A DNA stretch of 64,000 nucleotides from Flavobacterium sp. NRK F7 (GTDB lineage Bacteria > Bacteroidota > Bacteroidia > Flavobacteriales > Flavobacteriaceae). Made by a program: the position numbers and the translations under genes. The DNA lies in contig NZ_JAMXLB010000001.1 of NCBI RefSeq assembly GCF_024054195.1, positions 1,312,950 to 1,376,949 of the forward strand, given 5' to 3'. Position 1 is the stretch's first letter; the number at the start of each line of letters is the position of its first letter. The notes beneath the pieces are model-generated. The model had not been told where the DNA came from. It did no database searches and was given only the letters and a program-made list of their open reading frames with translations. Below, in pieces: positions 46,006 to 53,145 of the stretch.

Positions 46006-46956
46006 TTATGGATATAAAGTTATAGTACCATTTGCCACTACATTACTTCCTAAACCAGAGAAACTTACAGTAAAGTTGCTGCTATTGAAGCTTAAAGAAC
46101 CAACTGGAGTACAAAGTCCTAAAGCATATTGGATTTTTCCATACGAACCACTGTTTTTAGTAGTTTTACTTTCGCTTTTTGCTTTACCTAAAGAAATATA
46201 CGCCCAATCAGAACGGTCTGTGCTGCTTACAGTTGATCCAGAATAGTAAATAGTGATTTTCGCTCCCATTTCACCTCTTTTAGAACCCCAAAGCCAGTTA
46301 GCCGTCCACGTTAAGCTTCTCCATCTTGAAGACAATCTAGATTGTGTATCAAATGATTCGCTATCGTCAATTGTTACATCAGTTGAAATGATTAAACCAC
46401 CGATTACGTTATCCCAAACAATTCCATCGTTATTGTAGAAACATAACGTTTTTACTTTTTGATTTTGGATATTCCAAGTAATTTCAAGAACCTGATCGTT
46501 AACGTTTACTTCGTTAGTAACCACTTCTTGAATGTTTCTTTGTACTTCTACCAATTCATTTCCAGTGTATACATTTTTTAATTTTCCTGTCGTAATCGAA
46601 TTAGGTTGTGTTAAATCACCAGAAGCGACTACACTTTCAGAACCCGAAACTACTTCTTTTGATAAGTTTAAAGTTGCCTCAGAACTAATCGTTCCTAATA
46701 CTTTTACTTCCGCAATTTCGATTCCGCTGTTAGCATATAAAGCCAAGTTTGCTTTACTGTCGTTAATTTGGTCACCTACCGCTTTTGGTAATTCTTGCGA
46801 GGTTGGTGCTACTAAAGCAGCTTTTAAAGTTTCAACAGTTGCAGTTGCTTGCTCTTGATCCAAAGTAATGTCATCATTTTCTTTTTCACAACTCACCAAT
46901 GAGAATACGACTAAAGCCAACACTAGGTGTAGCTTGTTTAAAAAAAGTTTTTTCAT
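46006..46956 (-). CDS. Lipoprotein of unknown function
   Basis: 316 residues with a lipoprotein signal (LVSC, Cys23; mature CEKENDD, acidic). The mature part is rich in Ser, Thr, Asn and Val with probable beta structure; a Trp/Arg-rich segment (RLSSRWRSLTWTANWLWGSKRGE) is at about residues 209-231. No family recognised. It lies between a kinase and its probable regulator, so it could be the target or a signal-sensing accessory, but this is only from position. Confidence 0.7.
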   Translation of the reverse strand: MKKLFLNKLHLVLALVVFSLVSCEKENDDITLDQEQATATVETLKAALVAPTSQELPKAVGDQINDSKANLALYANSGIEIAEVKVLGTISSEATLNLSKEVVSGSESVVASGDLTQPNSITTGKLKNVYTGNELVEVQRNIQEVVTNEVNVNDQVLEITWNIQNQKVKTLCFYNNDGIVWDNVIGGLIISTDVTIDDSESFDTQSRLSSRWRSLTWTANWLWGSKRGEMGAKITIYYSGSTVSSTDRSDWAYISLGKAKSESKTTKNSGSYGKIQYALGLCTPVGSLSFNSSNFTVSFSGLGSNVVANGTITLYP

Positions 46957-47299
46957 GTTATTAAGTATTTATTTGTTTGATGTAAAATTGAAATTTTATA
47001 CCGAAAAAAGGAATAGCGTTTTACCATGAAATTGCCTCGTGGTTTTCCATGAGGTGTACTTGAGATGAAAATAATTTCTTAACACTAAGATGTTTTTTTC
47101 ATCATTTGCCCGCAAAGAAATTTCTGGGTTTTCTTATTAAATTGCCCCAAATGGAATGAAAAATATAAGATATATTTCTTACATTTGAGTAAGACATAAG
47201 GCTACTTTAGCAGTAGCGTTATGACTATGTATCTTCTTTTCTCTTGTAATTACTGCTGTTTACTAAAATTATTATTGGAATACGTTTAATCTTTCAACT
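46957..47299. other. 343-bp divergent regulatory region between lipoprotein and luxR-type genes
   Basis: It contains the hairpin CCTCGTGG-TTTT-CCATGAGG (about 47034-47053), preceded by TTTACCATGA as a partial direct repeat; a perfect -7 box TACATTTG at 47180-47187 embedded in an inverted repeat TCTTAC / GTAAGA (about 47177-47194); and GCTAC / GTAGC at about 47201-47217. These look like control sites for the regulator gene; no ORF is supported. Confidence 0.5.
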
Positions 47300-47950
47300 A
47301 TGTGTAAAAGAATGTTAAAAACACTGCTAGTAGACGACCACATGTTATTTTTAGACGGACTTGGTTCTATTTTAGAATCCCACGAAGGATTAGAATTGTT
47401 GCCACCGGTTACCCGAGGAAAAGAAGCGCTCGACATTATTTTAAATAGTGACGTTGACTTTTTGATTACCGATTTGAATTTGCCCGACATTAGTGGGGTG
47501 GATTTGATTTTGAAAATTAAAAAAGCCAAACCCGAGATTCCCATCTTGGTTTTGAGTATGGATTGCGACCGCAAAGAAGTGAAGCAAATTTTAAATGCAG
47601 GTGCTGAAGGTTTTATGCTAAAAATTGCGGGTAAGCAAGAATTGTGCAAAGCCATACAAAAGATTGTCAATGGAGGCACGTATTATAGTAGTGAAATTAC
47701 CGCTATTATGATGGAGCTTATTAAAAACAGTTCGGAAAGTAATGTGTCTTCCAATTATTTAACCACTCGAGAAATGGAAATTTTAGATTTGATTTGCAAG
47801 GAGTATTCCAATAAAGAAATTTCCGAAAAGCTATTTATAAGTGTGAGTACGATTGAAACCCATAGAAGCAGCATGTTTGGCAAAACGGGTTCCAAAAATG
47901 TAGTGGGTTTAGTGCGGTATGCTGTGGAAAACGCTTTAGTAACTTGGTAA
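47300..47950 (+). CDS. NarL/LuxR-type response regulator
   Basis: 216 residues (a start at 47312 would be equally possible). Receiver with the acidic pair D-D (LLVDDHMLFL), phospho-acceptor Asp in FLITDLNLPDISG and Lys in MLKIAGK, followed by a LuxR HTH (LTTREMEILDLICKEYSNKEISEKLFISVSTIETHRSSMFGKTG). It is most likely the output partner of the TPR-kinase at 43946-45841. Unlike the regulator at 22751 it has a normal phosphorylation site. Confidence 0.9.
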   Translation: MCKRMLKTLLVDDHMLFLDGLGSILESHEGLELLPPVTRGKEALDIILNSDVDFLITDLNLPDISGVDLILKIKKAKPEIPILVLSMDCDRKEVKQILNAGAEGFMLKIAGKQELCKAIQKIVNGGTYYSSEITAIMMELIKNSSESNVSSNYLTTREMEILDLICKEYSNKEISEKLFISVSTIETHRSSMFGKTGSKNVVGLVRYAVENALVTW

Positions 47951-48033
47951 GGGTATTCGGTTGACTATCAATATTCTATATAAAATCGAAATAAAAAAAT
48001 AGTTGAAGCCATACAACAGCCCATATAATTTGG

Positions 48034-48041
48034 TATTTTTG
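48034..48041 (+). promoter_or_regulatory. -7 box of the tRNA-Arg gene
   Basis: TATTTTTG, exact match to TAnnTTTG, 16 bp before the tRNA. No TTG at a good -33 distance was found. Confidence 0.5.
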
Positions 48042-48057
48042 CGACCACAATTGCAAT

Positions 48058-48131
48058 GGCCTCGTAGTTCAACTGGATAGAATGGCGGATTTCGGCTCCG
48101 TTGGTTGCAGGTTCGAACCCTGCCGAGGTCA
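48058..48131 (+). tRNA. tRNA-Arg (anticodon UCG)
   Basis: 74 nt folding as a cloverleaf: acceptor GGCCTCG with CGAGGTC and discriminator A; D arm GTTC..GAAT; anticodon arm GCGGA-TTTCGGC-TCCGT with anticodon TCG; T arm GCAGG-TTCGAAC-CCTGC. CCA is not encoded. It reads CGA and, by wobble, other CGN codons. It stands at the left edge of the accessory segment with the Hachiman genes. Confidence 0.93.
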
Positions 48132-48136
48132 CGAAT

Positions 48137-48200
48137 GAATACTTTAAAAATGAAAAACAGCAAGCTCGCTTAAGCTGTTTTTTTTATTTTTAAAGTATTC
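48137..48200 (+). terminator. Large hairpin downstream of tRNA-Arg
   Basis: An arm starting GAATACTTTAAAAAT at 48137 and ending CAGC at 48161 pairs with the arm from 48174 to 48200 (GCTG, T run, ATTTTTAAAGTATTC), about 25 bp with small bulges, around an AAGCTCGCTTAA loop. The core AAAAACAGC / GCTGTTTTT with its T run is a good terminator. The right arm ends exactly where the tandem repeat starts. Confidence 0.75.
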
Positions 48201-48468
48201 TCAAAGCGGAGCTTTACAGGGAAGACGGAGTCAACCCTGCTTCGTGATAACTTACTAGTACTAATACTAAGTTTACTTTAAATGTTTTTTTAGCCCTTGT
48301 TTTATTCTCAAAGCGGAGCTTTACAGGGAAGACGGAGTCAACCCTGCTTCGTAATAACTTACTAGTACTAATACTAAGTTTACTTTAAATGTTTTTTAGC
48401 TTTTGTTTTATTCTCAAAGTGGAGCTTTACAGGGAAGACGGAGTCAACCCTGCTTCGTGACAGCGTTT
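48197..48468. repeat. 107-bp tandem repeat, two full copies and one partial
   Basis: Copies start at 48197, 48304 and 48410 with ATTCTCAAAG; periods are 107 and 106. The third copy matches for about 51 bases, then diverges. Copies differ at very few positions (for example GCGGAGC versus GTGGAGC, CGTGATAAC versus CGTAATAAC). Each contains a self-complementary block (CAGGG-N14-CCCTG) and a TACTAGTA palindrome. No ORF is supported within. Confidence 0.9.
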
Positions 48469-48546
48469 AAAAAACATTCACATCTTATTTAGTCTTTCTC
48501 TCTTTTTTACAATTTGTATAGATAATTTGTAGTATTTGTTAAAAAC

Positions 48547-48595
48547 TACGTATAAATACGTACAAAAAAGAGCTCAAAATACGTATTTATACGTA
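48547..48595. promoter_or_regulatory. Four-box TACGTA array upstream of the Hachiman genes
   Basis: TACGTA occurs at 48547, 48557, 48580 and 48590. Each pair is TACGTA-N4-TACGTA, and the two pairs are exact reverse complements (TACGTATAAATACGTA and TACGTATTTATACGTA), centred on a GAGCTC palindrome. The symmetry and the 10-bp register are those of a multi-dimer operator. It lies just upstream of the hamA promoter. Confidence 0.65.
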
Positions 48596-48631
48596 TAGGA
48601 ATTTAACATTTGAAGGGTTAAATTTGAGAAA

Positions 48632-48663
48632 TTGAAATAGTATTTATTAGACATTTATCTTTG
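48632..48663 (+). promoter_or_regulatory. Promoter of hamA-hamB
   Basis: TTG at 48632-48634, 21-bp spacer, TATCTTTG at 48656-48663, a full match to the Bacteroidota consensus. The leader would be about 73 bases. A second exact -7 box, TAAATTTG, lies at 48619-48626 without a suitable TTG. Confidence 0.65.
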
Positions 48664-48687
48664 ATTAAGGTGGGTATGTCTAAATTA

Positions 48688-48706
48688 TGTCAAGTATATA
48701 TTGACA
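48688..48706. promoter_or_regulatory. Inverted repeat in the hamA leader
   Basis: TGTCAA-GTATATA-TTGACA, a perfect 6-bp dyad located between the predicted start of transcription and the hamA ATG. Operator-like. Its half-site shares TTGACA with the array before the HTH gene at 53146, though the spacing is different. Confidence 0.4.
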
Positions 48707-48741
48707 ATAATTACATAAATAATAATAAATGATTTAAAAGA

Positions 48742-49656
48742 ATGAAATTTGAAATATTAGTAAATGACTTATTTGATAACCTTAAGCTTGATTCATATTT
48801 AACTCCGACTCTGAATAAAAAAGTTCTTGGATTTATTAATGATTTTGAAAATGGTAGTTGGAGATTTGATAAATTTCAGAATTTCATATGGGATAATATA
48901 AAAGAAACTGCTTTAAGTCAAAAAGAAAGAAAATCATTAATAGATAAAGGAGAAGGTTCTATTTTGTCTGAATCTGCAAAAAATCTTAGACTAATTGAAA
49001 CTACAAATGCACGTGGTAGTGAAATTGGAGAAATAGTGCTATATGGAATTATGCGAAGACATTACAATGCTTTACCAATTGTACCTAAAATATTTTATAA
49101 GCAAAACAAAAAGGATGAAGCCAAAGGAGCTGACAGCATTCATATTGTTGTTGAATCAGAAGACTCTTTTTCTTTATGGTTTGGTGAATCTAAATTTTAT
49201 AATAATATTGAAAACGCAAGACTAGATGAAATTGTTAAATCCGTAAATGATTCAATAAGTCTAGATAAATTAAAAAAGGAAAATAGTATAATTACTAATT
49301 TGAGTGATATTAATGATTTTGAGGAAATTTCTGAAGAGCTGAAAATTAAAATCAAATCAAGCTTGTCTCAAGATGAATCAATTGACAAAATAAAACCAAT
49401 TTTGAATATTCCAATCTTACTTTTATATGAATGTGGAGAAACTAAAAAGCAAAAGTCAATGACAGATGAATATAAAAAAAATATTATTGAAAATCATAAG
49501 AATAGAGCAACAGCATATTTTAAAAGACAAATTGAGAAATGTAAAGAAATTCACCTGTATGAAAAAATCAATTTCCACATTATCCTTTTCCCTGTTGCTG
49601 ATAAGGAAAAGATTGTTGAAACATTCATTTTAAAAGCGAAAGCTCATAGGATATAA
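48742..49656 (+). CDS. hamA: Hachiman defence protein HamA (DUF1837, PD-(D/E)xK nuclease)
   Basis: 304 residues. The DUF1837 / HamA C-terminal pattern is present: GSEIGEIVLYGIM (Glu97), KGADSIHIV (Asp131) and LWFGESKFY (Glu149, Lys151), which together form a PD-(D/E)xK nuclease site like that of known HamA, where the E-x-K pair is needed for defence. The C-terminal third is basic and helical. In Hachiman systems HamA is held inactive by HamB and degrades DNA when HamB senses damaged or phage DNA. It is one base from hamB and appears AT-richer than its chromosomal neighbours, which fits horizontal transfer. Confidence 0.88.
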   Translation: MKFEILVNDLFDNLKLDSYLTPTLNKKVLGFINDFENGSWRFDKFQNFIWDNIKETALSQKERKSLIDKGEGSILSESAKNLRLIETTNARGSEIGEIVLYGIMRRHYNALPIVPKIFYKQNKKDEAKGADSIHIVVESEDSFSLWFGESKFYNNIENARLDEIVKSVNDSISLDKLKKENSIITNLSDINDFEEISEELKIKIKSSLSQDESIDKIKPILNIPILLLYECGETKKQKSMTDEYKKNIIENHKNRATAYFKRQIEKCKEIHLYEKINFHIILFPVADKEKIVETFILKAKAHRI

Positions 49657-49657
49657 T

Positions 49658-51769
49658 ATGGAAGATATAGTTTTTGAACGTTGTCAAATTGTGAATAATT
49701 TATTGATTGCTGAAAAAGAGAATGAAGCAAGACAAGAGCTTATTAGACTTCTTGATTTTCATGAATCAAATAAAATAGAATACACACCACTTTTAAATCA
49801 TCTAATTAGAGAAACAGGTCTTTTTCCTTATCTAGAACCTAAAACATCTAATTGGGAGGAAAGGTTTGTTTTTGATGTTTTTAAAGTAGATGTTGGTGAA
49901 GAAAAACCATTAACCCTTCATCGGGAACAATCATTACTTCTTAAAAAACTTTTAGATGGCAAAAATATTGCTGTAAGCGCACCAACGAGTTTTGGAAAAA
50001 GTTTTGTAATTGATGCTTTTATAAAAATTAAAAAGCCTAAAAATGTCTTAATTATTGTGCCAACAATTGCTTTAACTGATGAAACAAGAAGGCGTTTGTA
50101 CAAGAAGTTTGCATCTGAGTATAAAATAATTACAACTACAGAAGTTGAATTAGCTGAAAAGAATATTTTTATCTTTCCACAAGAACGAGCAATCAATTAT
50201 TTAAATAAAGTTGAAAGCTTTGATATTATGATAATAGATGAGTTTTATAAAGCAAGTAAAAACTTTGACAAAGAACGATCTCCAAGTTTGATAAAAGCGA
50301 TTATACAACTTGGAAATAAATCAAAACAAAGATATTTTTTAGCGCCAAACATCTCGTCATTGGAGGAGAATCCATTTACAAGAGAAATGGAATTTATTAA
50401 ACTTGATTTCAATACTGTTTTCCTAGAAGTAAATGAGATATATCTAGAAATAGGAAAGAATGAAGAATTGAAAACTGAAAAACTTATAGGTATATTAAAA
50501 GCACAAGATACAAAGTCTTTAATTTATGCTGGTACATATTCTAATATTGATGTTTTGTCAAATATTATCAATATTCGTTTTGAAGAAAAAAACAGTGTAC
50601 TACTCAATAACTTTTCAAATTGGCTTTCTAAAAATTACAGTTATAATTGGTCACTAACAAATTCTGTAAAAAGAGGAACAGGTATACATAATGGGCGTCT
50701 ACATCGTTCACTTAGTCAAATACAAGTAAAGTTATTTGAAGAAGAAGACGGACTTAATAATATAATCTCAACTTCATCTATTATTGAAGGTGTAAATACT
50801 TCAGCTGAAAACGTAATTCTTTGGATGAATAAAAATGGACGTTCAGGATTAAATGATTTTACATATCGAAATATTATTGGTAGAGGTGGTAGAATGTTTC
50901 GACATTTTATAGGAAAGATTTATATATTGGACAAGCCACCTGCAAGTGAGCAAACAAAATTAGATTTGCCATTTCCAGAAGAAATTTTAGGTGGGTTAGA
51001 TTCTGAAAATGACATAGGAGTTTTGACAAAAGAACAAGTTGCTAAAATTCAATACTATCAAGAAGAAATGTCAAATATTTTAGGTGTTGATATTTATAAA
51101 AAGCTAAAAAACGAAGGAGTTTTTCAATCAAGTGATTCAGAATTTATTAAAGATATTGCTGTAGATATGGCAAATAATCCAAGCGAATGGAATGGGCTTT
51201 CATATTTGAATTCTTCCAACAGAGATAAATGGGATAAAAGTATATATAGAATAATAAATTTAAAACCAGGTTACTGGGAAACTAAAAGCAGTACTTTTGT
51301 TGCGTTTATCAAAGTTCTTAGGGATAATTGGTTCAAGAGCATACCCGAATTATTAAAATCATTAGAACCTCATAATGTTGGTATAGATGATTTTTTTAAA
51401 TTAGAAAGAAATGTATCATTCAAATTTTCTTCTCTTGTAAAAGATGTAAATACACTTCAAAAGGAAATATTGAAAAGTAAAAACTATGACATCTCTCCCT
51501 TTGTAACTTATGTTTCCCATGCCTTTTTGCCTTCAGTTGTTTTTCAGCTTGAAGAATATGGACTTCCAAGAATAATTTCAAAAAAAATTCATGCAGCCAA
51601 AATAATTAACTTTTATGATAGAGAACTTACTATACATAGAACAATTGAAATATTTAATGAAATAGGGGTTGAAGTAATTAAAGAAAAGGTTAATCTTGAT
51701 GAGTTTGATAAATATATTTTGGATTATTTTTATGATGGAATCAAGATAAATAATAATTTAATAGTATAG
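49658..51769 (+). CDS. hamB: Hachiman defence helicase HamB (superfamily 2)
   Basis: 703 residues. Motif Q-like LHREQSLLL, Walker A SAPTSFGKSF (Lys114), motif Ia VPTIALTDETRRR, Walker B IIDEFYKAS (DEFY in place of DEAD/DExH), and motifs V-VI SSIIEGVNTSAEN and NIIGRGGRMFRH identify an SF2 helicase. Size and order (hamA then hamB, one base apart) match two-gene Hachiman systems. It is expected to bind DNA ends or gaps and to release HamA nuclease activity on infection. Reading frame intact from start to stop. Confidence 0.88.
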   Translation: MEDIVFERCQIVNNLLIAEKENEARQELIRLLDFHESNKIEYTPLLNHLIRETGLFPYLEPKTSNWEERFVFDVFKVDVGEEKPLTLHREQSLLLKKLLDGKNIAVSAPTSFGKSFVIDAFIKIKKPKNVLIIVPTIALTDETRRRLYKKFASEYKIITTTEVELAEKNIFIFPQERAINYLNKVESFDIMIIDEFYKASKNFDKERSPSLIKAIIQLGNKSKQRYFLAPNISSLEENPFTREMEFIKLDFNTVFLEVNEIYLEIGKNEELKTEKLIGILKAQDTKSLIYAGTYSNIDVLSNIINIRFEEKNSVLLNNFSNWLSKNYSYNWSLTNSVKRGTGIHNGRLHRSLSQIQVKLFEEEDGLNNIISTSSIIEGVNTSAENVILWMNKNGRSGLNDFTYRNIIGRGGRMFRHFIGKIYILDKPPASEQTKLDLPFPEEILGGLDSENDIGVLTKEQVAKIQYYQEEMSNILGVDIYKKLKNEGVFQSSDSEFIKDIAVDMANNPSEWNGLSYLNSSNRDKWDKSIYRIINLKPGYWETKSSTFVAFIKVLRDNWFKSIPELLKSLEPHNVGIDDFFKLERNVSFKFSSLVKDVNTLQKEILKSKNYDISPFVTYVSHAFLPSVVFQLEEYGLPRIISKKIHAAKIINFYDRELTIHRTIEIFNEIGVEVIKEKVNLDEFDKYILDYFYDGIKINNNLIV

Positions 51770-51851
51770 ATTTTTGTTTCAAATCAATTTGATGAAACTA
51801 TGGACGAAGAAGGGAATATAGTTTCTATTGTTACTTGGATAATTAGTTGAT
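51770..51851 (+). pseudogene. Possible 3' remnant of a protein-coding gene
   Basis: Directly after hamB an open frame without a proper start reads FVSNQFDETMDEEGNIVSIVTWIIS and then a stop at about 51849-51851. The composition looks like a real C-terminus (D-E-E-G-N turn and a hydrophobic strand). It may be the tail of a gene cut by insertion of the defence module. Short, so chance is possible. Confidence 0.3.
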
Positions 51852-51896
51852 TGTTTTTATATTAATAAAGCTTAGCCTTACAAATACTCTAACCCC

Positions 51897-52307
51897 TCAA
51901 AACCCCATCACATCAGATTCCACAAACACCCTTTTCGCTTCTTCAGAAGTGTAATTCACCTTTTGATAATGCTGTGCCAATAATTCCTTAAAATGCGTTT
52001 GCAAACGAGGAAAGGCTGTGATAAAATCCTTAAAACGGGTGTGGTTGGCTTTCGCTTTAAAATGCGCGACTGCTTTAATCGCTGCCACCGTGAGCGTCAT
52101 GTTAAATTTATCTGTAGCACCCAAATGCGCGACATAGTCTTGCAATTGTTGTACAATGTTTTCTTCCGCTTGCACTACACCATAGCGGTGAATGTGAATC
52201 CAGGCCAATCGAAAATGTGCTTCATGTGTGAATAATTCAGCTGGAAAAGTGCCTGCTTTAAATTGGGCTTCAAAAGCAGTATCCGAAAAAGCATAGTGGT
52301 CTTGCAT
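51897..52307 (-). CDS. Small uncharacterised protein with HEAHxRxAW motif
   Basis: 136 residues, no signal peptide or membrane segment. FTHEAHFRLAWIHIHRYG near residues 26-43, A-E-x-x-I in the following helix and a K-F-N-M-T-L-T-V-A segment resemble a small, widely distributed family of unknown function with conserved His residues that might bind metal. All-helical by appearance. It is the last gene before the tape-measure-like gene, same strand. Function not known. Confidence 0.6.
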   Translation of the reverse strand: MQDHYAFSDTAFEAQFKAGTFPAELFTHEAHFRLAWIHIHRYGVVQAEENIVQQLQDYVAHLGATDKFNMTLTVAAIKAVAHFKAKANHTRFKDFITAFPRLQTHFKELLAQHYQKVNYTSEEAKRVFVESDVMGF

Positions 52308-52383
52308 GGCAGAATCAAATTAGCATTGGTAAACGAAATTACACATTATTTTTCAAAACCCAATTTCTATTTTAACATTCTAG

Positions 52384-52902
52384 TTAATACGACCATGTAA
52401 CATGTAAAGGTTTTGGCATCCATGGGAATTTTAGGATAGAAAAAGAAAAAGGTGATTGGTTCAATAAGAGATCATAGGCTCTCTTTTCAACCGTCATTTC
52501 CCAACGCTCTTCGTTTTCTTGTAATTTCCCGTCACGTACCAACCAATTTCCTCTAAAACCTTCTATAGAAGTAGAACCAATGGCAGGCCAATGACCAATA
52601 ACTGCTTGAAATAGACTTTCTATTAGTTGTTGTTCGGTATCGGTTAGCGTGATAGCTGTGTTGTGAAGTGGAGTGGTTAAGGGTAAGCCACAGAGGATTT
52701 TGTTTAGCGGTAGGAAAATTTCTTCCGTATCTGTTAGTCCAGTGGCAAGATATTGTAGACAAAAGACGGCTTTTTCTTGAGCAGTTGGAGTTACAAATTG
52801 GTCTTCTGTTGTTAATTGCAACCGTTTAAACAACATTTGAATGTAATTATTTAGAATTACAATTCCTGCATTTTTAATTGGAAAAATTTGAACAAGAGCC
52901 AT
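52384..52902 (-). CDS. Orphan C-terminal domain of a contractile-injection-system tape-measure protein
   Basis: 172 residues. The N-terminus NAGIVILNNYIQMLFKRL, the middle LPLNKILCGLPL and the end EGFRGNWLVRDGKL, ERWEMTVEKRAYDLLLNQSPFSFSILKFPW match what I know of the C-terminal part of the CIS tape-measure family, which normally is attached to a far longer helical protein (500-1,000 residues or more). No sheath, tube, baseplate or ATPase gene is in the window, so it is either a relic or a stand-alone use of the domain. The frame is intact and it has its own ATG, divergent from the HTH gene. Confidence 0.72.
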   Translation of the reverse strand: MALVQIFPIKNAGIVILNNYIQMLFKRLQLTTEDQFVTPTAQEKAVFCLQYLATGLTDTEEIFLPLNKILCGLPLTTPLHNTAITLTDTEQQLIESLFQAVIGHWPAIGSTSIEGFRGNWLVRDGKLQENEERWEMTVEKRAYDLLLNQSPFSFSILKFPWMPKPLHVTWSY

Positions 52903-53022
52903 AGGATTAACTTTAATGTGAAAGTGTTGTTTGTAAAAAACTACTTTTTGCTAAGATAGAAAGAATATTGCATTTTAAAATAGGGTGGTGCAGTTAGTGA
53001 TTTTTGAGGTTTTATTAGTTTC

Positions 53023-53112
53023 TGTGTCAAATTTTTTTTAAAAAAACCATTGCCACAAAAAGTGTGGCAAACTATTTGTGTCAAATAAAATGACACAAAA
53101 AAATTGACACAA
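53023..53112. promoter_or_regulatory. Array of six TTG(A/C)CACA half-sites before the HTH gene
   Basis: TGTGTCAA at 53023, TTGCCACA at 53050, TGTGGCAA at 53063, TTTGTGTCA at 53075, TGACACAAA at 53091 and TTGACACAA at 53104. The second and third form TTGCCACA-N5-TGTGGCAA; the fourth and fifth form a perfect 9-bp dyad with 7-bp spacer. It occupies the divergent region between the HTH gene and the tape-measure-like gene, a natural place for auto-regulation of both. Confidence 0.7.
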
Positions 53113-53145
53113 CGTTATGCTGTTTTTAATTTATAGGATTACGCT

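Noticed and set aside
46001..46246. Plus-strand open frame opposite the lipoprotein gene
   Set aside because: It is antisense to an intact gene with a lipoprotein signal, has no family features, and shows codon composition of a shadow frame. The same holds for the open frames at 46253-46438, 46532-46858 and 59246-59686.
47936..48163. Minus-strand open frame across tRNA-Arg
   Set aside because: It covers a well-folded tRNA on the opposite strand and includes the typical tRNA-derived peptide; not a gene.
48742..51769. An entirely new two-gene defence system
   Set aside because: HamA motifs (GESK in DUF1837 context) and the HamB helicase order fit the already described Hachiman system.
48058..51900. 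Genomic island inserted at tRNA-Arg with duplicated att site
   Set aside because: I looked for a second copy of the tRNA 3' end (GAACCCTGCCGAGGTC) after hamB and found none; there is also no integrase gene. Only the 8-base AACCCTGC recurs in the tandem repeats, too short to count.
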